A DNA stretch of 53,614 nucleotides from Segatella cerevisiae (GTDB lineage: Bacteria > Bacteroidota > Bacteroidia > Bacteroidales > Bacteroidaceae), in assembly GCF_024054555.1 (NCBI RefSeq), contig NZ_JAMXLY010000020.1, forward strand, positions 1-53,614, given 5' to 3'. The notes under the pieces are model-generated. The model had not been told where the DNA came from and made no database searches. It worked only from the letters and a program-made list of their open reading frames with translations. This document shows, one piece after another, positions 8,699 through 19,401 of the stretch (positions within the stretch are counted from its first letter, which is position 1; the number at the start of each line of letters is the position of its first letter). Position numbers and translations under genes: made by a program.

Positions 8699-10036
8699 TC
8701 AATAGGCTGAAAGCCCTCCGTGCCGCGTATGACCGGAACTGAGTAATCCGTCATAATGGCGCATCAACAGATAACTCTCGATCTGCTGCAAGGTATCGAT
8801 GACGACACCTACAAGAATCAAGAGAGAAGTTCCTCCGAAAAACTGGGAGAAAGACTGTTGAACATTGAGCAGGCCAGCCAAAGCGGGCATAATAGCAATG
8901 AAAGCTATGAACAAGGAACCCGGAAAAGTAATACGAGACATGACTGTATCGATGTAATCCGCAGTATCCTTACCCGGTTTGACACCAGGAATAAATCCAT
9001 TATTACGCTTCAAATCATCAGCCATCTGAGTCGGATTCAAGGTGATTGCCGTATAAAAATATGTAAATGCGATCACGAGGACAACATAGACAATATTATA
9101 GAGCAAACTCCGTGTATTCATCAGATCCTGAACCCACCAAGCTGAGTTAGCCGTATTATAGCGCACGATAGCCAGAGGTATAAACATCAGAGCCTGTGCA
9201 AAGATAATAGGCATCACGTTAGCGGCAAACAACTTCAGAGGGATGTACTGACGTGCACCACCATACTGCTTGTTGCCGACCACACGGCGGGCATATTGTA
9301 CCGGAACCTTACGGGTACCCTGTACAAGGACTATTGAAGCACAAACGACTGCATAAAGGATGATGATTTCAACAATGAACATGATAAGACCACCACCTGT
9401 AATAGCCTGCAGGCGAGAAGTGACTTCCTGGATGAAAGACTGAGGCAGACGGGCAATAATTCCGATCATAATGATCAGAGAGATACCGTTGCCGACACCT
9501 TTGTCAGTAATACGTTCACCCAACCAAAGGATGAACATACTTCCACCGGCGAGGATGATCGTAGCAGGCACCATGAATACCGTCCAGCTCACTCCGGTTG
9601 CAAGAGCTTGCGAAGCCTGCATCTTCAGGTTGATCAGATAAGACGGTGCCTGGAACAGCAAGATTGCTATAGTCAGCCATCTTGTATACCAGTCGATCTT
9701 CTTACGTCCACTCTCACCTTCACGCTGCATTTTCTGGAAATAAGGTACAGCAACAGCAAGCAGCTGCATGACGATTGAGGCAGAGATATAGGGCATGATT
9801 CCCAAAGCGAAGATTGACGCATTGGAGAACGCACCACCGGAGAACATATCCAGCAAAGACATCAGTCCACCTGCTGTTTGTGACTGCAAATGTGCCAACT
9901 GCCCGGGATCAATACCCGGAAGAACGACAAATGATCCAAAACGGTATATTGCCACAAACAGAAGGGTGATGAGGAGCCGCTGACGCAGATCCTCAACCTT
10001 CCAACAGTTCTTTAGTGTCTCAATAAACTTTTTCAT
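8699..10036 (-). CDS. secY: Protein translocase channel subunit SecY
   Basis: 445 residues and about ten membrane helices. SecY is the pore of the SecYEG complex for export and membrane insertion. Visible features are the N-terminal FGSFVVLPGIDPGQL, MPYISASIVMQLL, GERITDKGVGNGISLIIM, the basic cytosolic loop RRVVGNKQYGGARQYIPLK, and the DLKRNNGFIPGVKPG loop. It is encoded between rplO and map; SecE is in the same window upstream of nusG. Confidence 0.97.
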   Translation of the reverse strand: MKKFIETLKNCWKVEDLRQRLLITLLFVAIYRFGSFVVLPGIDPGQLAHLQSQTAGGLMSLLDMFSGGAFSNASIFALGIMPYISASIVMQLLAVAVPYFQKMQREGESGRKKIDWYTRWLTIAILLFQAPSYLINLKMQASQALATGVSWTVFMVPATIILAGGSMFILWLGERITDKGVGNGISLIIMIGIIARLPQSFIQEVTSRLQAITGGGLIMFIVEIIILYAVVCASIVLVQGTRKVPVQYARRVVGNKQYGGARQYIPLKLFAANVMPIIFAQALMFIPLAIVRYNTANSAWWVQDLMNTRSLLYNIVYVVLVIAFTYFYTAITLNPTQMADDLKRNNGFIPGVKPGKDTADYIDTVMSRITFPGSLFIAFIAIMPALAGLLNVQQSFSQFFGGTSLLILVGVVIDTLQQIESYLLMRHYDGLLSSGHTRHGGLSAY

Positions 10037-10040
10037 TCAC

Positions 10041-10490
10041 TTAGATTATTGTTGCCTTACCACCTAATGTCGTAATTGCCTGTTCTGCTGATTTAGAAAA
10101 AGCATTGGCCTCTACATCGACCTTTGCCTTCAATTCACCATTCCCAAGTATTTTGATAAGTTTGTTGCCACTAAAAATGCCACCATCTTTCATCTCCTTC
10201 AATCCGATTTTAGTGAGGTTCTTTTCCTCAGCCAGTTTTTGGATAGAAGAAAGATTAACGGCCAAGTACTCTTTGTGGTTGACATTCTTGAAGCCGACTT
10301 TAGGGAGACGACGCTGCAAAGGCATCTGACCACCCTCAAATCCGATCTTTCTCTTATAACCAGAACGAGACTTAGCACCCTTGGAACCACGGGTAGAAGT
10401 ACCACCAAGTCCGGAACCTGTTCCGCGGCCGATACGACGACGAGTGTGCGTTGAACCAAGTGCTGGTTTCAAATTATTTAATCTAATCAT
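10041..10490 (-). CDS. rplO: 50S ribosomal protein uL15
   Basis: 149 residues. It starts MIRLNNLKPALGSTHTRRR, followed by the Gly/Arg-rich extension (RIGRGTGSGLGGTSTRG, KGAKSRSG) that threads through 23S rRNA, and a globular C-terminal half with GGQMPLQRRLPKVGF. A late-assembly large-subunit protein. The stop lies four bases before secY, so the genes are tightly coupled. Confidence 0.97.
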   Translation of the reverse strand: MIRLNNLKPALGSTHTRRRIGRGTGSGLGGTSTRGSKGAKSRSGYKRKIGFEGGQMPLQRRLPKVGFKNVNHKEYLAVNLSSIQKLAEEKNLTKIGLKEMKDGGIFSGNKLIKILGNGELKAKVDVEANAFSKSAEQAITTLGGKATII

Positions 10491-10513
10491 TGCGTCAAAT
10501 TTTAAAAAACCTG

Positions 10514-10690
10514 TTATTTAATAACCTCAATCAGATGGTGAACCTTCTGGATCATGCCACGGACACTAGGATTATCTTGTAACTCCACTACCTGACCGAT
10601 CTTATGGAGGCCCAGATAGATAAGAGTATTCTTCTGATCAATAGGAGCACCTACTCTACTCTTGATCTGCTTGATTTTAATAGTTGCCAT
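10514..10690 (-). CDS. rpmD: 50S ribosomal protein uL30
   Basis: A 58-residue protein read from the minus strand: MATIKIKQIKSRVGAP, then LGLHKIGQVVELQDNPSVRG and MIQKVHHLIEVIK. Length and motifs fit uL30, a small ferredoxin-like large-subunit protein. It lies between rpsE and rplO, its conserved place. A perfect AGGAGG at 10698-10703, seven bases before the ATG, is unusual for this phylum, where most starts lack a Shine-Dalgarno sequence. Confidence 0.96.
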   Translation of the reverse strand: MATIKIKQIKSRVGAPIDQKNTLIYLGLHKIGQVVELQDNPSVRGMIQKVHHLIEVIK

Positions 10691-10705
10691 TATTCATCCT
10701 CCTGA

Positions 10706-11218
10706 TTAACCATTAAACACTTTATCCATACCGATACCACGCTCTGCTGCGATCTGATAAGGATCACGCATCTTGGAAAGAGCGATAAGAGTAGCCTTAA
10801 CAAGATTATGAGCATTGGAAGAGCCCAGAGACTTAGCGATGACATCGCTGATGCCAGCACTCTCCAGGACGGCACGCATAGCACCTCCGGCCTTAAGACC
10901 TGTACCAGCAGCAGCCGGCTTCAGAAGTATTTTGGCACCTTCATAGCAAACTTCCATTTCATGTGGAACAGTTCCTCTGATGACGGAAACCTTCATCAAG
11001 TTCTTTTTGGCAGCCTCAGTACCTTTAGATATTGCAGCTGTAACTTCCCCAGCTTTGCCGAGGCCATAACCTATGACTCCTTTGCCATCACCTACCACGA
11101 CGATAGCAGCGAATGTAAAGGTCCGGCCGCCTTTGGTAACTTTCGTTACACGGTTAATAGCAACAAGCCGGTCTTTTAATTCAACGTCACTATTTGCTTT
11201 TACTCTATTCATTGCCAT
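10706..11218 (-). CDS. rpsE: 30S ribosomal protein uS5
   Basis: 170 residues. An N-terminal double-stranded-RNA-binding-like domain ([39 protein letters not shown]) precedes the C-terminal domain ([37 protein letters not shown]). uS5 shapes the decoding centre and mRNA entry. It is separated by six bases from rplR and 15 from rpmD. Confidence 0.97.
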   Translation of the reverse strand: MAMNRVKANSDVELKDRLVAINRVTKVTKGGRTFTFAAIVVVGDGKGVIGYGLGKAGEVTAAISKGTEAAKKNLMKVSVIRGTVPHEMEVCYEGAKILLKPAAAGTGLKAGGAMRAVLESAGISDVIAKSLGSSNAHNLVKATLIALSKMRDPYQIAAERGIGMDKVFNG

Positions 11219-11224
11219 AATCGA

Positions 11225-11569
11225 TTAAAATTTAAGGCCCCCTTCACGAGCTGCGTCAGCAAGAGCCTGAACACGGCCATGATAGAGATAACCATTACGG
11301 TCAAAAACTACAGACTCAACACCGGCAGCCTTTGCTTTTTCAGCAACGATTGTACCGACTTTCTTTGCCTGCTCTACCTTTGGAAGTTTCTCCATACCTA
11401 AAGAGGAAGCAGAAGCGACAGTATTGCCTGTCAAATCATTGATTACCTGAGCATAGATCTGCTTATTTGAACGAAACACGCTAAGGCGCGGACGCTCGGC
11501 AGTTCCTTTGATATGCTTACGGATACGGAACTTTATTTTAATTCGTCTTTCAACTTTTTTTGTTGTCAT
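11225..11569 (-). CDS. rplR: 50S ribosomal protein uL18
   Basis: 114 residues; binds 5S rRNA in the central protuberance. It shows the basic N-terminus [19 protein letters not shown], the [18 protein letters not shown] core, and the C-terminal [19 protein letters not shown]. Full family length, in the standard rplF-rplR-rpsE order. Confidence 0.97.
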   Translation of the reverse strand: MTTKKVERRIKIKFRIRKHIKGTAERPRLSVFRSNKQIYAQVINDLTGNTVASASSLGMEKLPKVEQAKKVGTIVAEKAKAAGVESVVFDRNGYLYHGRVQALADAAREGGLKF

Positions 11570-11587
11570 TGTCGTAAAAAATTAAAA

Positions 11588-12160
11588 TTACTTAGCTGCA
11601 GCCGTCTTACCAGACTTCCTGCGGATGACCTCACCTTTAAAGAGAATACCCTTGCCCTTATAAGGTTCAGGCATACGGAAAGAACGAATTTTTGCACAGA
11701 TGAGTCCCAGTAATGCTTTATCGCAAGACTCCAATGTTATAATCGGATTCTGATTCCTTTCAGTTTTTGTCAATACCTTCACCTCTTTGGGAAGTTGCAT
11801 AAAAATGGGGTGAGTATAACCCAAAGTGAGTTCAATAATATTCCCCTGATTCGTAACACGATAACCTACTCCGACAAGTTCCATGGTCTTGGAATAGCCT
11901 TCACTGACTCCGACAACCATATTATGAACCAAAGAGCGGTAAAGTCCATGGAAAGCTTGTTTCTGCTTCTCATCTACAAGACTCTTCTCGTCAACTTCAA
12001 AAGTGATTGTATCTTTACTAATGGCCAATTTGATAGAAGGATCAATCTTCTGAGAGAGTTCACCCTTAGGGCCTTTTACATTGATGACACCAGCCTTTTC
12101 ATCAAAATTGACTGTAACACCTGCCGGTATATTAACTGGTAATTTTCCTATTCTTGACAT
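11588..12160 (-). CDS. rplF: 50S ribosomal protein uL6
   Basis: 190 residues with two repeated domains. It starts MSRIGKLPVNIPAGVTV and ends in the C-terminal signature RMPEPYKGKGILFKGE and a basic tail. It lies by the GTPase-associated centre. An upstream extension of ten codons is open, but MSRIGK is the conserved start and is preceded by GGAGG (12168-12172) at seven bases. The longer form would overlap rpsH. Confidence 0.97.
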   Translation of the reverse strand: MSRIGKLPVNIPAGVTVNFDEKAGVINVKGPKGELSQKIDPSIKLAISKDTITFEVDEKSLVDEKQKQAFHGLYRSLVHNMVVGVSEGYSKTMELVGVGYRVTNQGNIIELTLGYTHPIFMQLPKEVKVLTKTERNQNPIITLESCDKALLGLICAKIRSFRMPEPYKGKGILFKGEVIRRKSGKTAAAK

Positions 12161-12174
12161 TTCAAATCCTCCAA

Positions 12175-12570
12175 TTAATATATGAAACAAAGGACCTCAC
12201 CGCCGATCTTCTGTTCGGCAGCCTCTTTGTTGGTCATTACACCTTTAGACGTAGATATAATTGCAACACCCAGTCCGTTAATTACTCTCGGCATCTCTCT
12301 GTAACCCGTATAACGGCGAAGACCCGGAGTTGAAATACGCTTCAAACTCTTGATGGCATTTTGCTTCGTCTTAGGATCATACTTCAATGCGACCTTGATC
12401 GTACCTTGAGGACCATCCTCAACAAACTTGTAATTCAGAATATATCCCTTATCGAAGAGGATCTTGGTGATCTCTTTCTTCAAGTTAGACGCAGGAACAT
12501 CTACAACACGGTGATGAGCCATGATTGCATTTCTGAGCCTCGTCAGATAATCTGCTATAGGATCTGTCAT
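12175..12570 (-). CDS. rpsH: 30S ribosomal protein uS8
   Basis: 131 residues. It starts MTDPIADYLTRLRNAIMAHH and ends in the conserved STSKGVMTNKEAAEQKIGGE and LCFIY, the region that binds helix 21 of 16S rRNA. In E. coli uS8 represses the spc operon by binding near the start of rplE; no such mimic was confirmed here. Follows rpsN. Confidence 0.98.
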   Translation of the reverse strand: MTDPIADYLTRLRNAIMAHHRVVDVPASNLKKEITKILFDKGYILNYKFVEDGPQGTIKVALKYDPKTKQNAIKSLKRISTPGLRRYTGYREMPRVINGLGVAIISTSKGVMTNKEAAEQKIGGEVLCFIY

Positions 12571-12639
12571 AAAAATAAATATTAATTAATCGGGACACCC
12601 CGACAATATTAAAAAATGTATACTCTCCGAATGATAAGA

Positions 12640-12942
12640 TTACCAACTTGCCTTCTTCACTCCCGGGATCAAGCCTTGAGAGGCCATCTCACGGAACTGG
12701 ATACGAGAGAGGCTGAATTGTCTCATATAGCCTCTTGGACGTCCCGTCATCTCACAACGGTTATGCAACCGAATAGGATCTGCATTCTTAGGAATAGACT
12801 GCAGTTTGCGTGCAGCTTCATAAGCTTCAGCGGGATCTTTGCTCGTAGCAACAATCTTCTTTAGAGCTGCGCGTTTCTTTGCGTAACGTGCCACTAATTT
12901 TGCACGCTTAACTTCGCGAGCTTTCATTGATTCTTTTGCCAT
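12640..12942 (-). CDS. rpsN: 30S ribosomal protein uS14, zinc-free type
   Basis: 100 residues: [20 protein letters not shown], then [20 protein letters not shown] and [18 protein letters not shown]. The long length and the lack of paired CxxC motifs mark the zinc-independent form rather than the short zinc-binding one. Located between rplE and rpsH, as usual. Confidence 0.97.
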   Translation of the reverse strand: MAKESMKAREVKRAKLVARYAKKRAALKKIVATSKDPAEAYEAARKLQSIPKNADPIRLHNRCEMTGRPRGYMRQFSLSRIQFREMASQGLIPGVKKASW

Positions 12943-12948
12943 ATCTCT

Positions 12949-13503
12949 TTAATCTTTTTTTGCATTCTTAAATGGGAACCCAAAACCTTTGAGCAAAGCA
13001 TAGCCTTCTTCATCTGTAGTAGCAGAAGTCACGAAGGTAATGTTCATACCCTGGACACGGTCAACCTTGTCGATATTGATTTCCGGGAAGATAATCTGCT
13101 CAGAAATACCCATCGTATAATTGCCATGGCCATCCAATCTGGAATCGATACCTTTGAAGTCACGGATACGAGGCAAAGCGACGCGGATGAGTCTTTCCAA
13201 GAATTCATACATCCGTTCACGACGCAGGGTAACCATCACGCCAATGGGCATGTGCTTTCTCAGTTTAAAGTTTGCGATATCCTTCTTGGAATAAGTGGCA
13301 ACCGCTTTCTGACCTGCGATAGAGGTCAATTCGTTCATTGCTACATCAACAATTTTCTTATCCTGAGTAGCGTCACCGAGACCCTCATTGATTACGATCT
13401 TCTTCAAGACCGGAACCTGCATCACAGAAGAATAATTAAACTGTTCCTTGAGCGCTGGTACAATTGTATCCTTGTATACTTGTTTTAATCGTGCTGTCTC
13501 CAT
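12949..13503 (-). CDS. rplE: 50S ribosomal protein uL5
   Basis: 184 residues; 5S rRNA-binding protein of the central protuberance that contacts the P-site tRNA. Typical segments are [46 protein letters not shown] and [18 protein letters not shown]. The start codon overlaps the rplX stop (TAATG), and a GGAGG-type sequence (13514-13518) lies ten bases upstream inside rplX. Confidence 0.97.
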   Translation of the reverse strand: METARLKQVYKDTIVPALKEQFNYSSVMQVPVLKKIVINEGLGDATQDKKIVDVAMNELTSIAGQKAVATYSKKDIANFKLRKHMPIGVMVTLRRERMYEFLERLIRVALPRIRDFKGIDSRLDGHGNYTMGISEQIIFPEINIDKVDRVQGMNITFVTSATTDEEGYALLKGFGFPFKNAKKD

Positions 13504-13820
13504 TATTTAATTTCCTCCCCTGATTTTTTAGCGACGCGAATGACATTCTTTCCCTCATGCTTGATAGAAACACGGGTAGCTTTACCACTTTTCGGGTCAA
13601 TCAGACTTAAATTAGAAATATGAATTGGGGCCTCCATCTTAACAATACCTCCTTGAGGATTCTTTGCTGAAGGCTTGGTGCTCTTAGTAACCATATTTAT
13701 CCCTTCCACAATGGCACGGCATTCTTTGGCCATTATCTTGAGCACCTTACCGGACTTGCCCTTATCTCTACCAGCGAGTACAAGAACGGTATCGTCTTTT
13801 TTAATATGTAATTTACTCAT
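13503..13820 (-). CDS. rplX: 50S ribosomal protein uL24
   Basis: 105 residues. The N-terminal KOW motif is visible ([20 protein letters not shown], then GKSGKVLKI), followed by [21 protein letters not shown]. uL24 is an early assembly initiator on 23S rRNA. Its last base is shared with the rplE start, indicating translational coupling. Confidence 0.97.
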   Translation of the reverse strand: MSKLHIKKDDTVLVLAGRDKGKSGKVLKIMAKECRAIVEGINMVTKSTKPSAKNPQGGIVKMEAPIHISNLSLIDPKSGKATRVSIKHEGKNVIRVAKKSGEEIK

Positions 13821-13841
13821 TACTTTCTTAAATTTTAAACA

Positions 13842-14207
13842 TTAAAGAACCTCAGGTGCCAAAGAAACGACCTTCATATTCACGGTACGCAGCTCACGAG
13901 CTACCGGACCGAAGATACGACTTCCGCGCAATTCTCCGGCACTGTTCAGCAGGACACAGGCGTTGTCGTCAAAGCGGATATAAGAACCATCCTTGCGACG
14001 GATCTCTTTTCTTGTACGAACGATCAAGGCCTTAGATACAGCCCCTTTCTTCAAATCACTTGAAGGGATGACATTCTCAACAGCTACGACGATCACATCG
14101 CCGACACTTGCATAACGACGGCCCGTTCCACCAAGTACGCGAATGCACTTTGCTGTCCGGGCACCGCTGTTATCACACACTGTAAGTTTTGATTCAGTTT
14201 GTATCAT
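13842..14207 (-). CDS. rplN: 50S ribosomal protein uL14
   Basis: 121 residues, starting [20 protein letters not shown] and containing [16 protein letters not shown] and the C-terminal [13 protein letters not shown]. It forms part of the intersubunit face and bridges with uL19. Two bases separate it from rpsQ. Confidence 0.98.
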   Translation of the reverse strand: MIQTESKLTVCDNSGARTAKCIRVLGGTGRRYASVGDVIVVAVENVIPSSDLKKGAVSKALIVRTRKEIRRKDGSYIRFDDNACVLLNSAGELRGSRIFGPVARELRTVNMKVVSLAPEVL

Positions 14208-14209
14208 AA

Positions 14210-14467
14210 TTACTTAGCCTTTTCAACGATTCTTACTAATCTCCACCTCTTAGTTTTAGAAAGAGGCCGAGTTTCCATAATCAGCACAGTATCTCCAACA
14301 TTAGCCTCATTCTTCTCATCATGGACATAATATTTCTTGGTATGCTGGACGAACTTACCATAAATAGGGTGTTTCTCCTTAAACTTTGAAGCGATGACGA
14401 TGGTTTTGTCCATCTTATCACTAACCACGACACCCTGTCTTACTTTTCTTAAATTTCTTGTTTCCAT
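14210..14467 (-). CDS. rpsQ: 30S ribosomal protein uS17
   Basis: 85 residues: [57 protein letters not shown]-fold primary binder of the 16S rRNA 5' domain. In the conserved cluster rplP-rpmC-rpsQ. Confidence 0.98.
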   Translation of the reverse strand: METRNLRKVRQGVVVSDKMDKTIVIASKFKEKHPIYGKFVQHTKKYYVHDEKNEANVGDTVLIMETRPLSKTKRWRLVRIVEKAK

Positions 14468-14475
14468 CTGAACCT

Positions 14476-14673
14476 TTATTTTTTATTAAGTTCTCTTTGA
14501 CGGAGTTCCGTCTTCATACGTGCTATATCGCGACGTGCTACCTTAATCTGTGATGGATTCTCTAACGGAGTAATCTTATGGTTCAGCATCATCTGGTGAA
14601 GACTGGCTTCGGATGTTTCCAACTTTTCAACCAAATCCTTGGTCTCAAGTCCTTTTACTTCTTTCATCTTCAT
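14476..14673 (-). CDS. rpmC: 50S ribosomal protein uL29
   Basis: 65 residues forming the usual helical hairpin: [39 protein letters not shown] and LRQRELNKK. Located at the peptide exit tunnel, where it helps dock trigger factor and SRP. The gene lies three bases after rplP. Confidence 0.96.
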   Translation of the reverse strand: MKMKEVKGLETKDLVEKLETSEASLHQMMLNHKITPLENPSQIKVARRDIARMKTELRQRELNKK

Positions 14674-14676
14674 AGC

Positions 14677-15105
14677 TTAAGCATTTTTATCGTAATCACG
14701 TCTAACGACGAACTTAGTTTTTACCGGCAGTTTTTGGGCTGCAAGTCGAAGAGCCTCCTTAGCGGATTCAAGGCTTACGCCTTCAACTTCGAACAAGATA
14801 CGTCCCGGTGTCACGGGAGCTACCCAACCTGCGGGATCACCTTTACCTTTACCCATACGCACATCAGCAGGCTTACGAGTGATAGGATGATCCGGGAAAA
14901 TGCGAATCCACACTTGGCCTTCGCGGTTCATATAGCGATTGACTGCTACACGAGCAGCCTCTATCTGACGGCTGTCGAGCCATTTGGATTCAAGAGTCTT
15001 GATGCCAAATGAACCGAATGCCAATTCTGTCCCTCTGTGGGCATTGCCTTTATTGCCGCGCCCATCCTGAGGTCTTCTATATTTTACTCTTTTTGGCTGT
15101 AACAT
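14677..15105 (-). CDS. rplP: 50S ribosomal protein uL16
   Basis: 142 residues: [60 protein letters not shown]. uL16 contacts the A-site tRNA and completes maturation of the peptidyl transferase centre. Standard position after rpsC. Confidence 0.98.
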   Translation of the reverse strand: MLQPKRVKYRRPQDGRGNKGNAHRGTELAFGSFGIKTLESKWLDSRQIEAARVAVNRYMNREGQVWIRIFPDHPITRKPADVRMGKGKGDPAGWVAPVTPGRILFEVEGVSLESAKEALRLAAQKLPVKTKFVVRRDYDKNA

Positions 15106-15120
15106 AATAGATTCTTAACT

Positions 15121-15852
15121 TTAACGGTTACTGTTTCTCTTGCGATTGCCGCGTCCGGAACGTCTCTCACCGTTATTACGATTTGAGTTTTTGTTGTCCT
15201 GCTGGAAGTTCGGAGTAAGATCAACTTTTCCGTAGATCATACCACGACAGATCCAAACTTTGACGCCGATTGTACCGACTTTCGTAATTGCCTTTGTAGA
15301 GCAATAGTCGATATCAGCACGCAGTGTATGGAGAGGGGTACGTCCTTCCTTGAACATTTCTTTACGAGCCATTTCAGCTCCGTTCAGACGACCCGAGACC
15401 TGAATCTTAATGCCTTCAGCACCTGCACGCATCGTATTGGCGATAGCCATCTTGACAGCGCGACGGTAAGCAATCTTACCCTCGAGTTGGCGAGCGATAT
15501 TGTCAGCTACGATATTTGCATCCAATTCCGGTCTTTTCACTTCGAAGATATTGATCTGAATCTCTTCCTTGAAGATATTCTTCAACTCTTCTCTCAACTT
15601 ATCAACATCCTGACCACCTTTACCAATGACAATGCCCGGGCGAGCTGTGCAAATAGTAATGGTAACTAGTTTTAAGGTACGCTCGATGATAATACGAGCA
15701 ACATTTGCCCTTGCCAGGCGCTCGTTAATGTAATTCCGGATTTTTTTGTCCTCTAAGAGGTTGTTACCGAAAGACCTACCACCAAACCAATTAGAATCCC
15801 AACCACGGATTACACCTAAACGGTTACTTATTGGATTAACTTTCTGTCCCAT
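15121..15852 (-). CDS. rpsC: 30S ribosomal protein uS3
   Basis: 243 residues. It starts [20 protein letters not shown]. The type II KH domain with its GKGG loop ([19 protein letters not shown]) lies at about 70-95, and the C-terminal domain has [20 protein letters not shown]. The last 27 or so residues are an Asn/Arg/Gly-rich tail not found in E. coli. uS3 lines the mRNA entry channel and has helicase activity there. Confidence 0.97.
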   Translation of the reverse strand: MGQKVNPISNRLGVIRGWDSNWFGGRSFGNNLLEDKKIRNYINERLARANVARIIIERTLKLVTITICTARPGIVIGKGGQDVDKLREELKNIFKEEIQINIFEVKRPELDANIVADNIARQLEGKIAYRRAVKMAIANTMRAGAEGIKIQVSGRLNGAEMARKEMFKEGRTPLHTLRADIDYCSTKAITKVGTIGVKVWICRGMIYGKVDLTPNFQQDNKNSNRNNGERRSGRGNRKRNSNR

Positions 15853-15857
15853 TCTAT

Positions 15858-16265
15858 TTACTTATTATCGTCATTAGTTTTAGCATCAACAAAAAGCGTA
15901 ACGTGATTAGAACGCTTACGGATTCTGAAGCCACGTCCTTGTGGGGCCGGTCTCATGCGTTTCATTGTAACACCAGGATCAACGAAAGCTCTACTGATAT
16001 AGAGTTCGCCTTCTTCTGCTTTACGGTCATTTTTCTGTTCCCAATTAGCTATAGCTGAGCGTACCAGTTTTTCAACGTCAGCAGCAGCGTGCTTATTAGA
16101 GAACTTAAGTACTCCAAGTGCCTTATTAACTTCCATCCCACGAACCATGTCTACGACATAGCGCATCTTACGTGGTGAAGAAGGAACCCCTTTGAGTTTG
16201 GCGAAGTACTGATTTCTGCGGGCCTCTTTCATCTTTTCAGCCGCAATATGTTTTCTTGCTCCCAT
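15858..16265 (-). CDS. rplV: 50S ribosomal protein uL22
   Basis: 135 residues with the globular fold ([33 protein letters not shown]) and the long beta-hairpin loop ([19 protein letters not shown]) that reaches into the exit tunnel and is the site of macrolide-resistance changes elsewhere. The hairpin looks intact. Confidence 0.98.
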   Translation of the reverse strand: MGARKHIAAEKMKEARRNQYFAKLKGVPSSPRKMRYVVDMVRGMEVNKALGVLKFSNKHAAADVEKLVRSAIANWEQKNDRKAEEGELYISRAFVDPGVTMKRMRPAPQGRGFRIRKRSNHVTLFVDAKTNDDNK

Positions 16266-16302
16266 TATTGTATCTTCATTTAAATGGTTTCACCCCGCCT
16301 AC

Positions 16303-16572
16303 TTAATTCTTGTTATTACCGGTATGACCGCCAAAGCGACGAGTGAGAGAGAACTCTCCAAGTCTGTGGCCTACCATATTTTCGGTAATATAAACAGGGA
16401 TAAATTTATTTCCGTTATGAACTGCAATGGTATGTCCCACAAAATCAGGAGATATCATGCAAGCCCTGGCCCATGTTTTGACAACACTTTTCTTGCCACT
16501 CTTATTCATCTCAAGGATTTTCTTCTCGAGAGAAACATTGATGTATGGACCCTTCTTAAGTGAACGACTCAT
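16303..16572 (-). CDS. rpsS: 30S ribosomal protein uS19
   Basis: 89 residues: [58 protein letters not shown]. Head protein forming bridges to the large subunit. Between rplB and rplV as expected. Confidence 0.98.
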   Translation of the reverse strand: MSRSLKKGPYINVSLEKKILEMNKSGKKSVVKTWARACMISPDFVGHTIAVHNGNKFIPVYITENMVGHRLGEFSLTRRFGGHTGNNKN

Positions 16573-16581
16573 AATTACTCT

Positions 16582-17409
<828 letters not shown>

Positions 17410-17416
17410 TTTTTAT

Positions 17417-17710
17417 TTAGATATTGCTGTAAAAATCAATTGTATCGCCATCCTTCAGGGTAACGATAGCCTTTTTGAATGCATTTTTCTGGCCTTTTAC
17501 CATCCCTGCTTTTGTATAGCGGGACTGCCTTTTGCCTGCATAGCGCATCGTATTTACATCTATTACCGTCACCTTATAGAGTTTTTCAACTTCGCTCTTG
17601 ATCTGGAGTTTGTTGGCCTCAGGCTCCACGATGAAGCCATATCGGTTAGGGTACTTATCTGTAACCTTGGTTTGCTTCTCAGTAACCAGGGGTTTAATTA
17701 TAAATGCCAT
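17417..17710 (-). CDS. rplW: 50S ribosomal protein uL23
   Basis: 97 residues: MAFIIKPLVTEKQTKVTDKY, NRYGFIVEPEANKLQIKSEV, VNTMRYAGKRQSRYTKAG. Exit-tunnel protein and docking site for trigger factor and SRP. A GGAG sequence about ten bases upstream may assist initiation, unlike most genes of this operon. Confidence 0.97.
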   Translation of the reverse strand: MAFIIKPLVTEKQTKVTDKYPNRYGFIVEPEANKLQIKSEVEKLYKVTVIDVNTMRYAGKRQSRYTKAGMVKGQKNAFKKAIVTLKDGDTIDFYSNI

Positions 17711-17723
17711 GTCTTAGTCTCCT

Positions 17724-18353
17724 TTATTTAACGAAGAGTTCATGAAGTGAATTCAATGCACCTTCTGTCATTACAACAGCATCAGCCCTCAACACCGCAT
17801 AGGTATTGATTGCATTTGCCATAATTACTTTAGCACTTTTTAAGTTTCGAGCGGACAAATATACATTTTTATCTGCTTCCGGCAAAACCAAAAGGATCTT
17901 CTTGCTATCAACTTTAAGATTTTTAGCAATGTTTACAAATTCTTTAGTTTTCGGTGCATCAAACTTGAAGTCTTCAACCACGATAATCTGGTTTTCCTTA
18001 GCTGCCTGAGACAATGCAGACTTACGGGCAAGGAGACTTGTTTTCTTATTCAATTTAAAACTGTAGTCACGCGGTTTAGGTCCGAAGACACGTCCACCAC
18101 CTACGAGCAAAGGAGAATTAATATCACCACGACGAGCTCCGCCGCCACCCTTCTGGCGTCCAAGTTTACGAGTAGAACCTCTATGTTCACTTCTTTCCTT
18201 GGACTTAGCCGTACCTTGACGCTGATTAGCGAGGTATTGCTTTACAGCAAGCCAGAGAACGTGTTCGTTAGGCTCAATTCCAAAGATGCTCTCATCGAGA
18301 GTCACCTTTTTACCGGTCTCCTGACCGTTGATATTCAAAACGCTAACTTCCAT
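17724..18353 (-). CDS. rplD: 50S ribosomal protein uL4
   Basis: 209 residues with the extended tunnel loop [20 protein letters not shown] and [19 protein letters not shown] at about 60-105, followed by a Rossmann-like globular part ([36 protein letters not shown]). In E. coli uL4 represses the S10 operon. The start overlaps the rplC stop by one base (TAATG). Confidence 0.97.
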   Translation of the reverse strand: MEVSVLNINGQETGKKVTLDESIFGIEPNEHVLWLAVKQYLANQRQGTAKSKERSEHRGSTRKLGRQKGGGGARRGDINSPLLVGGGRVFGPKPRDYSFKLNKKTSLLARKSALSQAAKENQIIVVEDFKFDAPKTKEFVNIAKNLKVDSKKILLVLPEADKNVYLSARNLKSAKVIMANAINTYAVLRADAVVMTEGALNSLHELFVK

Positions 18354-18967
18354 TATTTCTCAATTAATACAGTTGAACCTATACATCCAGCGAAAGAGCC
18401 TTTTACAACGAGCAGATTCTGTTCTGGAATCACCTTTAATACCTGAAGGTTCTGGGCAGTAACCCTGTCGCCTCCCATTTGGCCACCCATGCGCATACCT
18501 TTGAAGACCTCAGCCGGGTAAGAGCAGGCACCGATGGAACCTGGTTTACGCAAGCGGTCATCCTGTCCATGAGTAGACTGGCCTACACCACCGAAATTAT
18601 AACGTTTAACAACGCCCTGGAAGCCTTTACCTTTCGAGGTACCGACTACGTCTACAAATTTAGTATCCTTAAAGATATCAACTGTAATGGTATCACCGAG
18701 GTTATGTTCCTCGTCAAACTTGAACTCGGCCAAGTGCTTTTTTGGTGTTGTGCCTGCTTTCTTGAAGATTCCTTTTAAGGCATTGCAGCATCTTTTCTCT
18801 TTTGCCTCGCCGAAACCTAACTGAACAGCTTCGTAACCATCTTTGTCTGCGGTTTTCACCTGCGTTACGACACAAGGACCAGCTTCGATAACAGTGCACG
18901 GCATATTTTTACCGTCGGCACTGAACACGGATGTCATTCCGATTTTTCTTCCAATTAATCCTGGCAT
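18353..18967 (-). CDS. rplC: 50S ribosomal protein uL3
   Basis: 204 residues: [59 protein letters not shown] and [16 protein letters not shown]; the last carries the conserved Gln region that is methylated in E. coli. Early assembly protein reaching the peptidyl transferase centre. Confidence 0.98.
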   Translation of the reverse strand: MPGLIGRKIGMTSVFSADGKNMPCTVIEAGPCVVTQVKTADKDGYEAVQLGFGEAKEKRCCNALKGIFKKAGTTPKKHLAEFKFDEEHNLGDTITVDIFKDTKFVDVVGTSKGKGFQGVVKRYNFGGVGQSTHGQDDRLRKPGSIGACSYPAEVFKGMRMGGQMGGDRVTAQNLQVLKVIPEQNLLVVKGSFAGCIGSTVLIEK

Positions 18968-19010
18968 TTCAATAAAACTTAAAATAAAAATTTCCTGTTC
19001 TCTTAATCCT

Positions 19011-19316
19011 TTAGACCTTGATCTCTACCTCAACACCACTTGGCAATTCAAGTTTCATCAAAGCGTCCACGGTCTTGGCTGTAGAACTGTAAATATCGAT
19101 CAGACGCTTGTAGTCTGACAACTGGAACTGCTCACGGGACTTCTTGTTGACGAAAGTTGAGCGGTTGACCGTATAAATACGTTTGTGAGTTGGCAATGGA
19201 ATAGGACCACTCACGATTGCTCCGGTTGCCTTTACGGCCTTCACGATTTTCTCTGCTGACTTATCGACCAGTTGATGGTCATAAGATTTCAGCTTGATTC
19301 TGATTTTCTGACTCAT
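19011..19316 (-). CDS. rpsJ: 30S ribosomal protein uS10 (NusE)
   Basis: 101 residues: [40 protein letters not shown] and [18 protein letters not shown]. Besides its place in the 30S head it is NusE, the partner of NusB and NusG in antitermination. First gene of the classical S10 set. The fusA gene precedes it across an 85-base gap containing a hairpin. Confidence 0.98.
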   Translation of the reverse strand: MSQKIRIKLKSYDHQLVDKSAEKIVKAVKATGAIVSGPIPLPTHKRIYTVNRSTFVNKKSREQFQLSDYKRLIDIYSSTAKTVDALMKLELPSGVEVEIKV

Positions 19317-19354
19317 TTCTTTATAATTAAATTAATATATGAGGAGAAGACATC

Positions 19355-19380
19355 CTGCTTAAGAGTCATTCGCTAAGCAG
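19355..19380 (-). promoter_or_regulatory. Hairpin in the fusA-rpsJ gap
   Basis: A perfect 7-bp stem CTGCTTA/TAAGCAG with a 12-base loop, flanked by further partly complementary purine/pyrimidine stretches (GAGG near 19341 and CCTC near 19395). It lies in the gap where the str gene set meets the S10 set. No T-tract follows on the minus strand, so simple termination is unlikely; a processing or regulatory role is possible. Confidence 0.35.
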
Positions 19381-19401
19381 TTGTCCTCTGCCTCTAAACA
19401 T

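Noticed and set aside
7965..8705. 246-codon plus-strand open frame opposite map
   Set aside because: Antisense to the well-supported methionine aminopeptidase gene; composition is that of a reverse-frame shadow.
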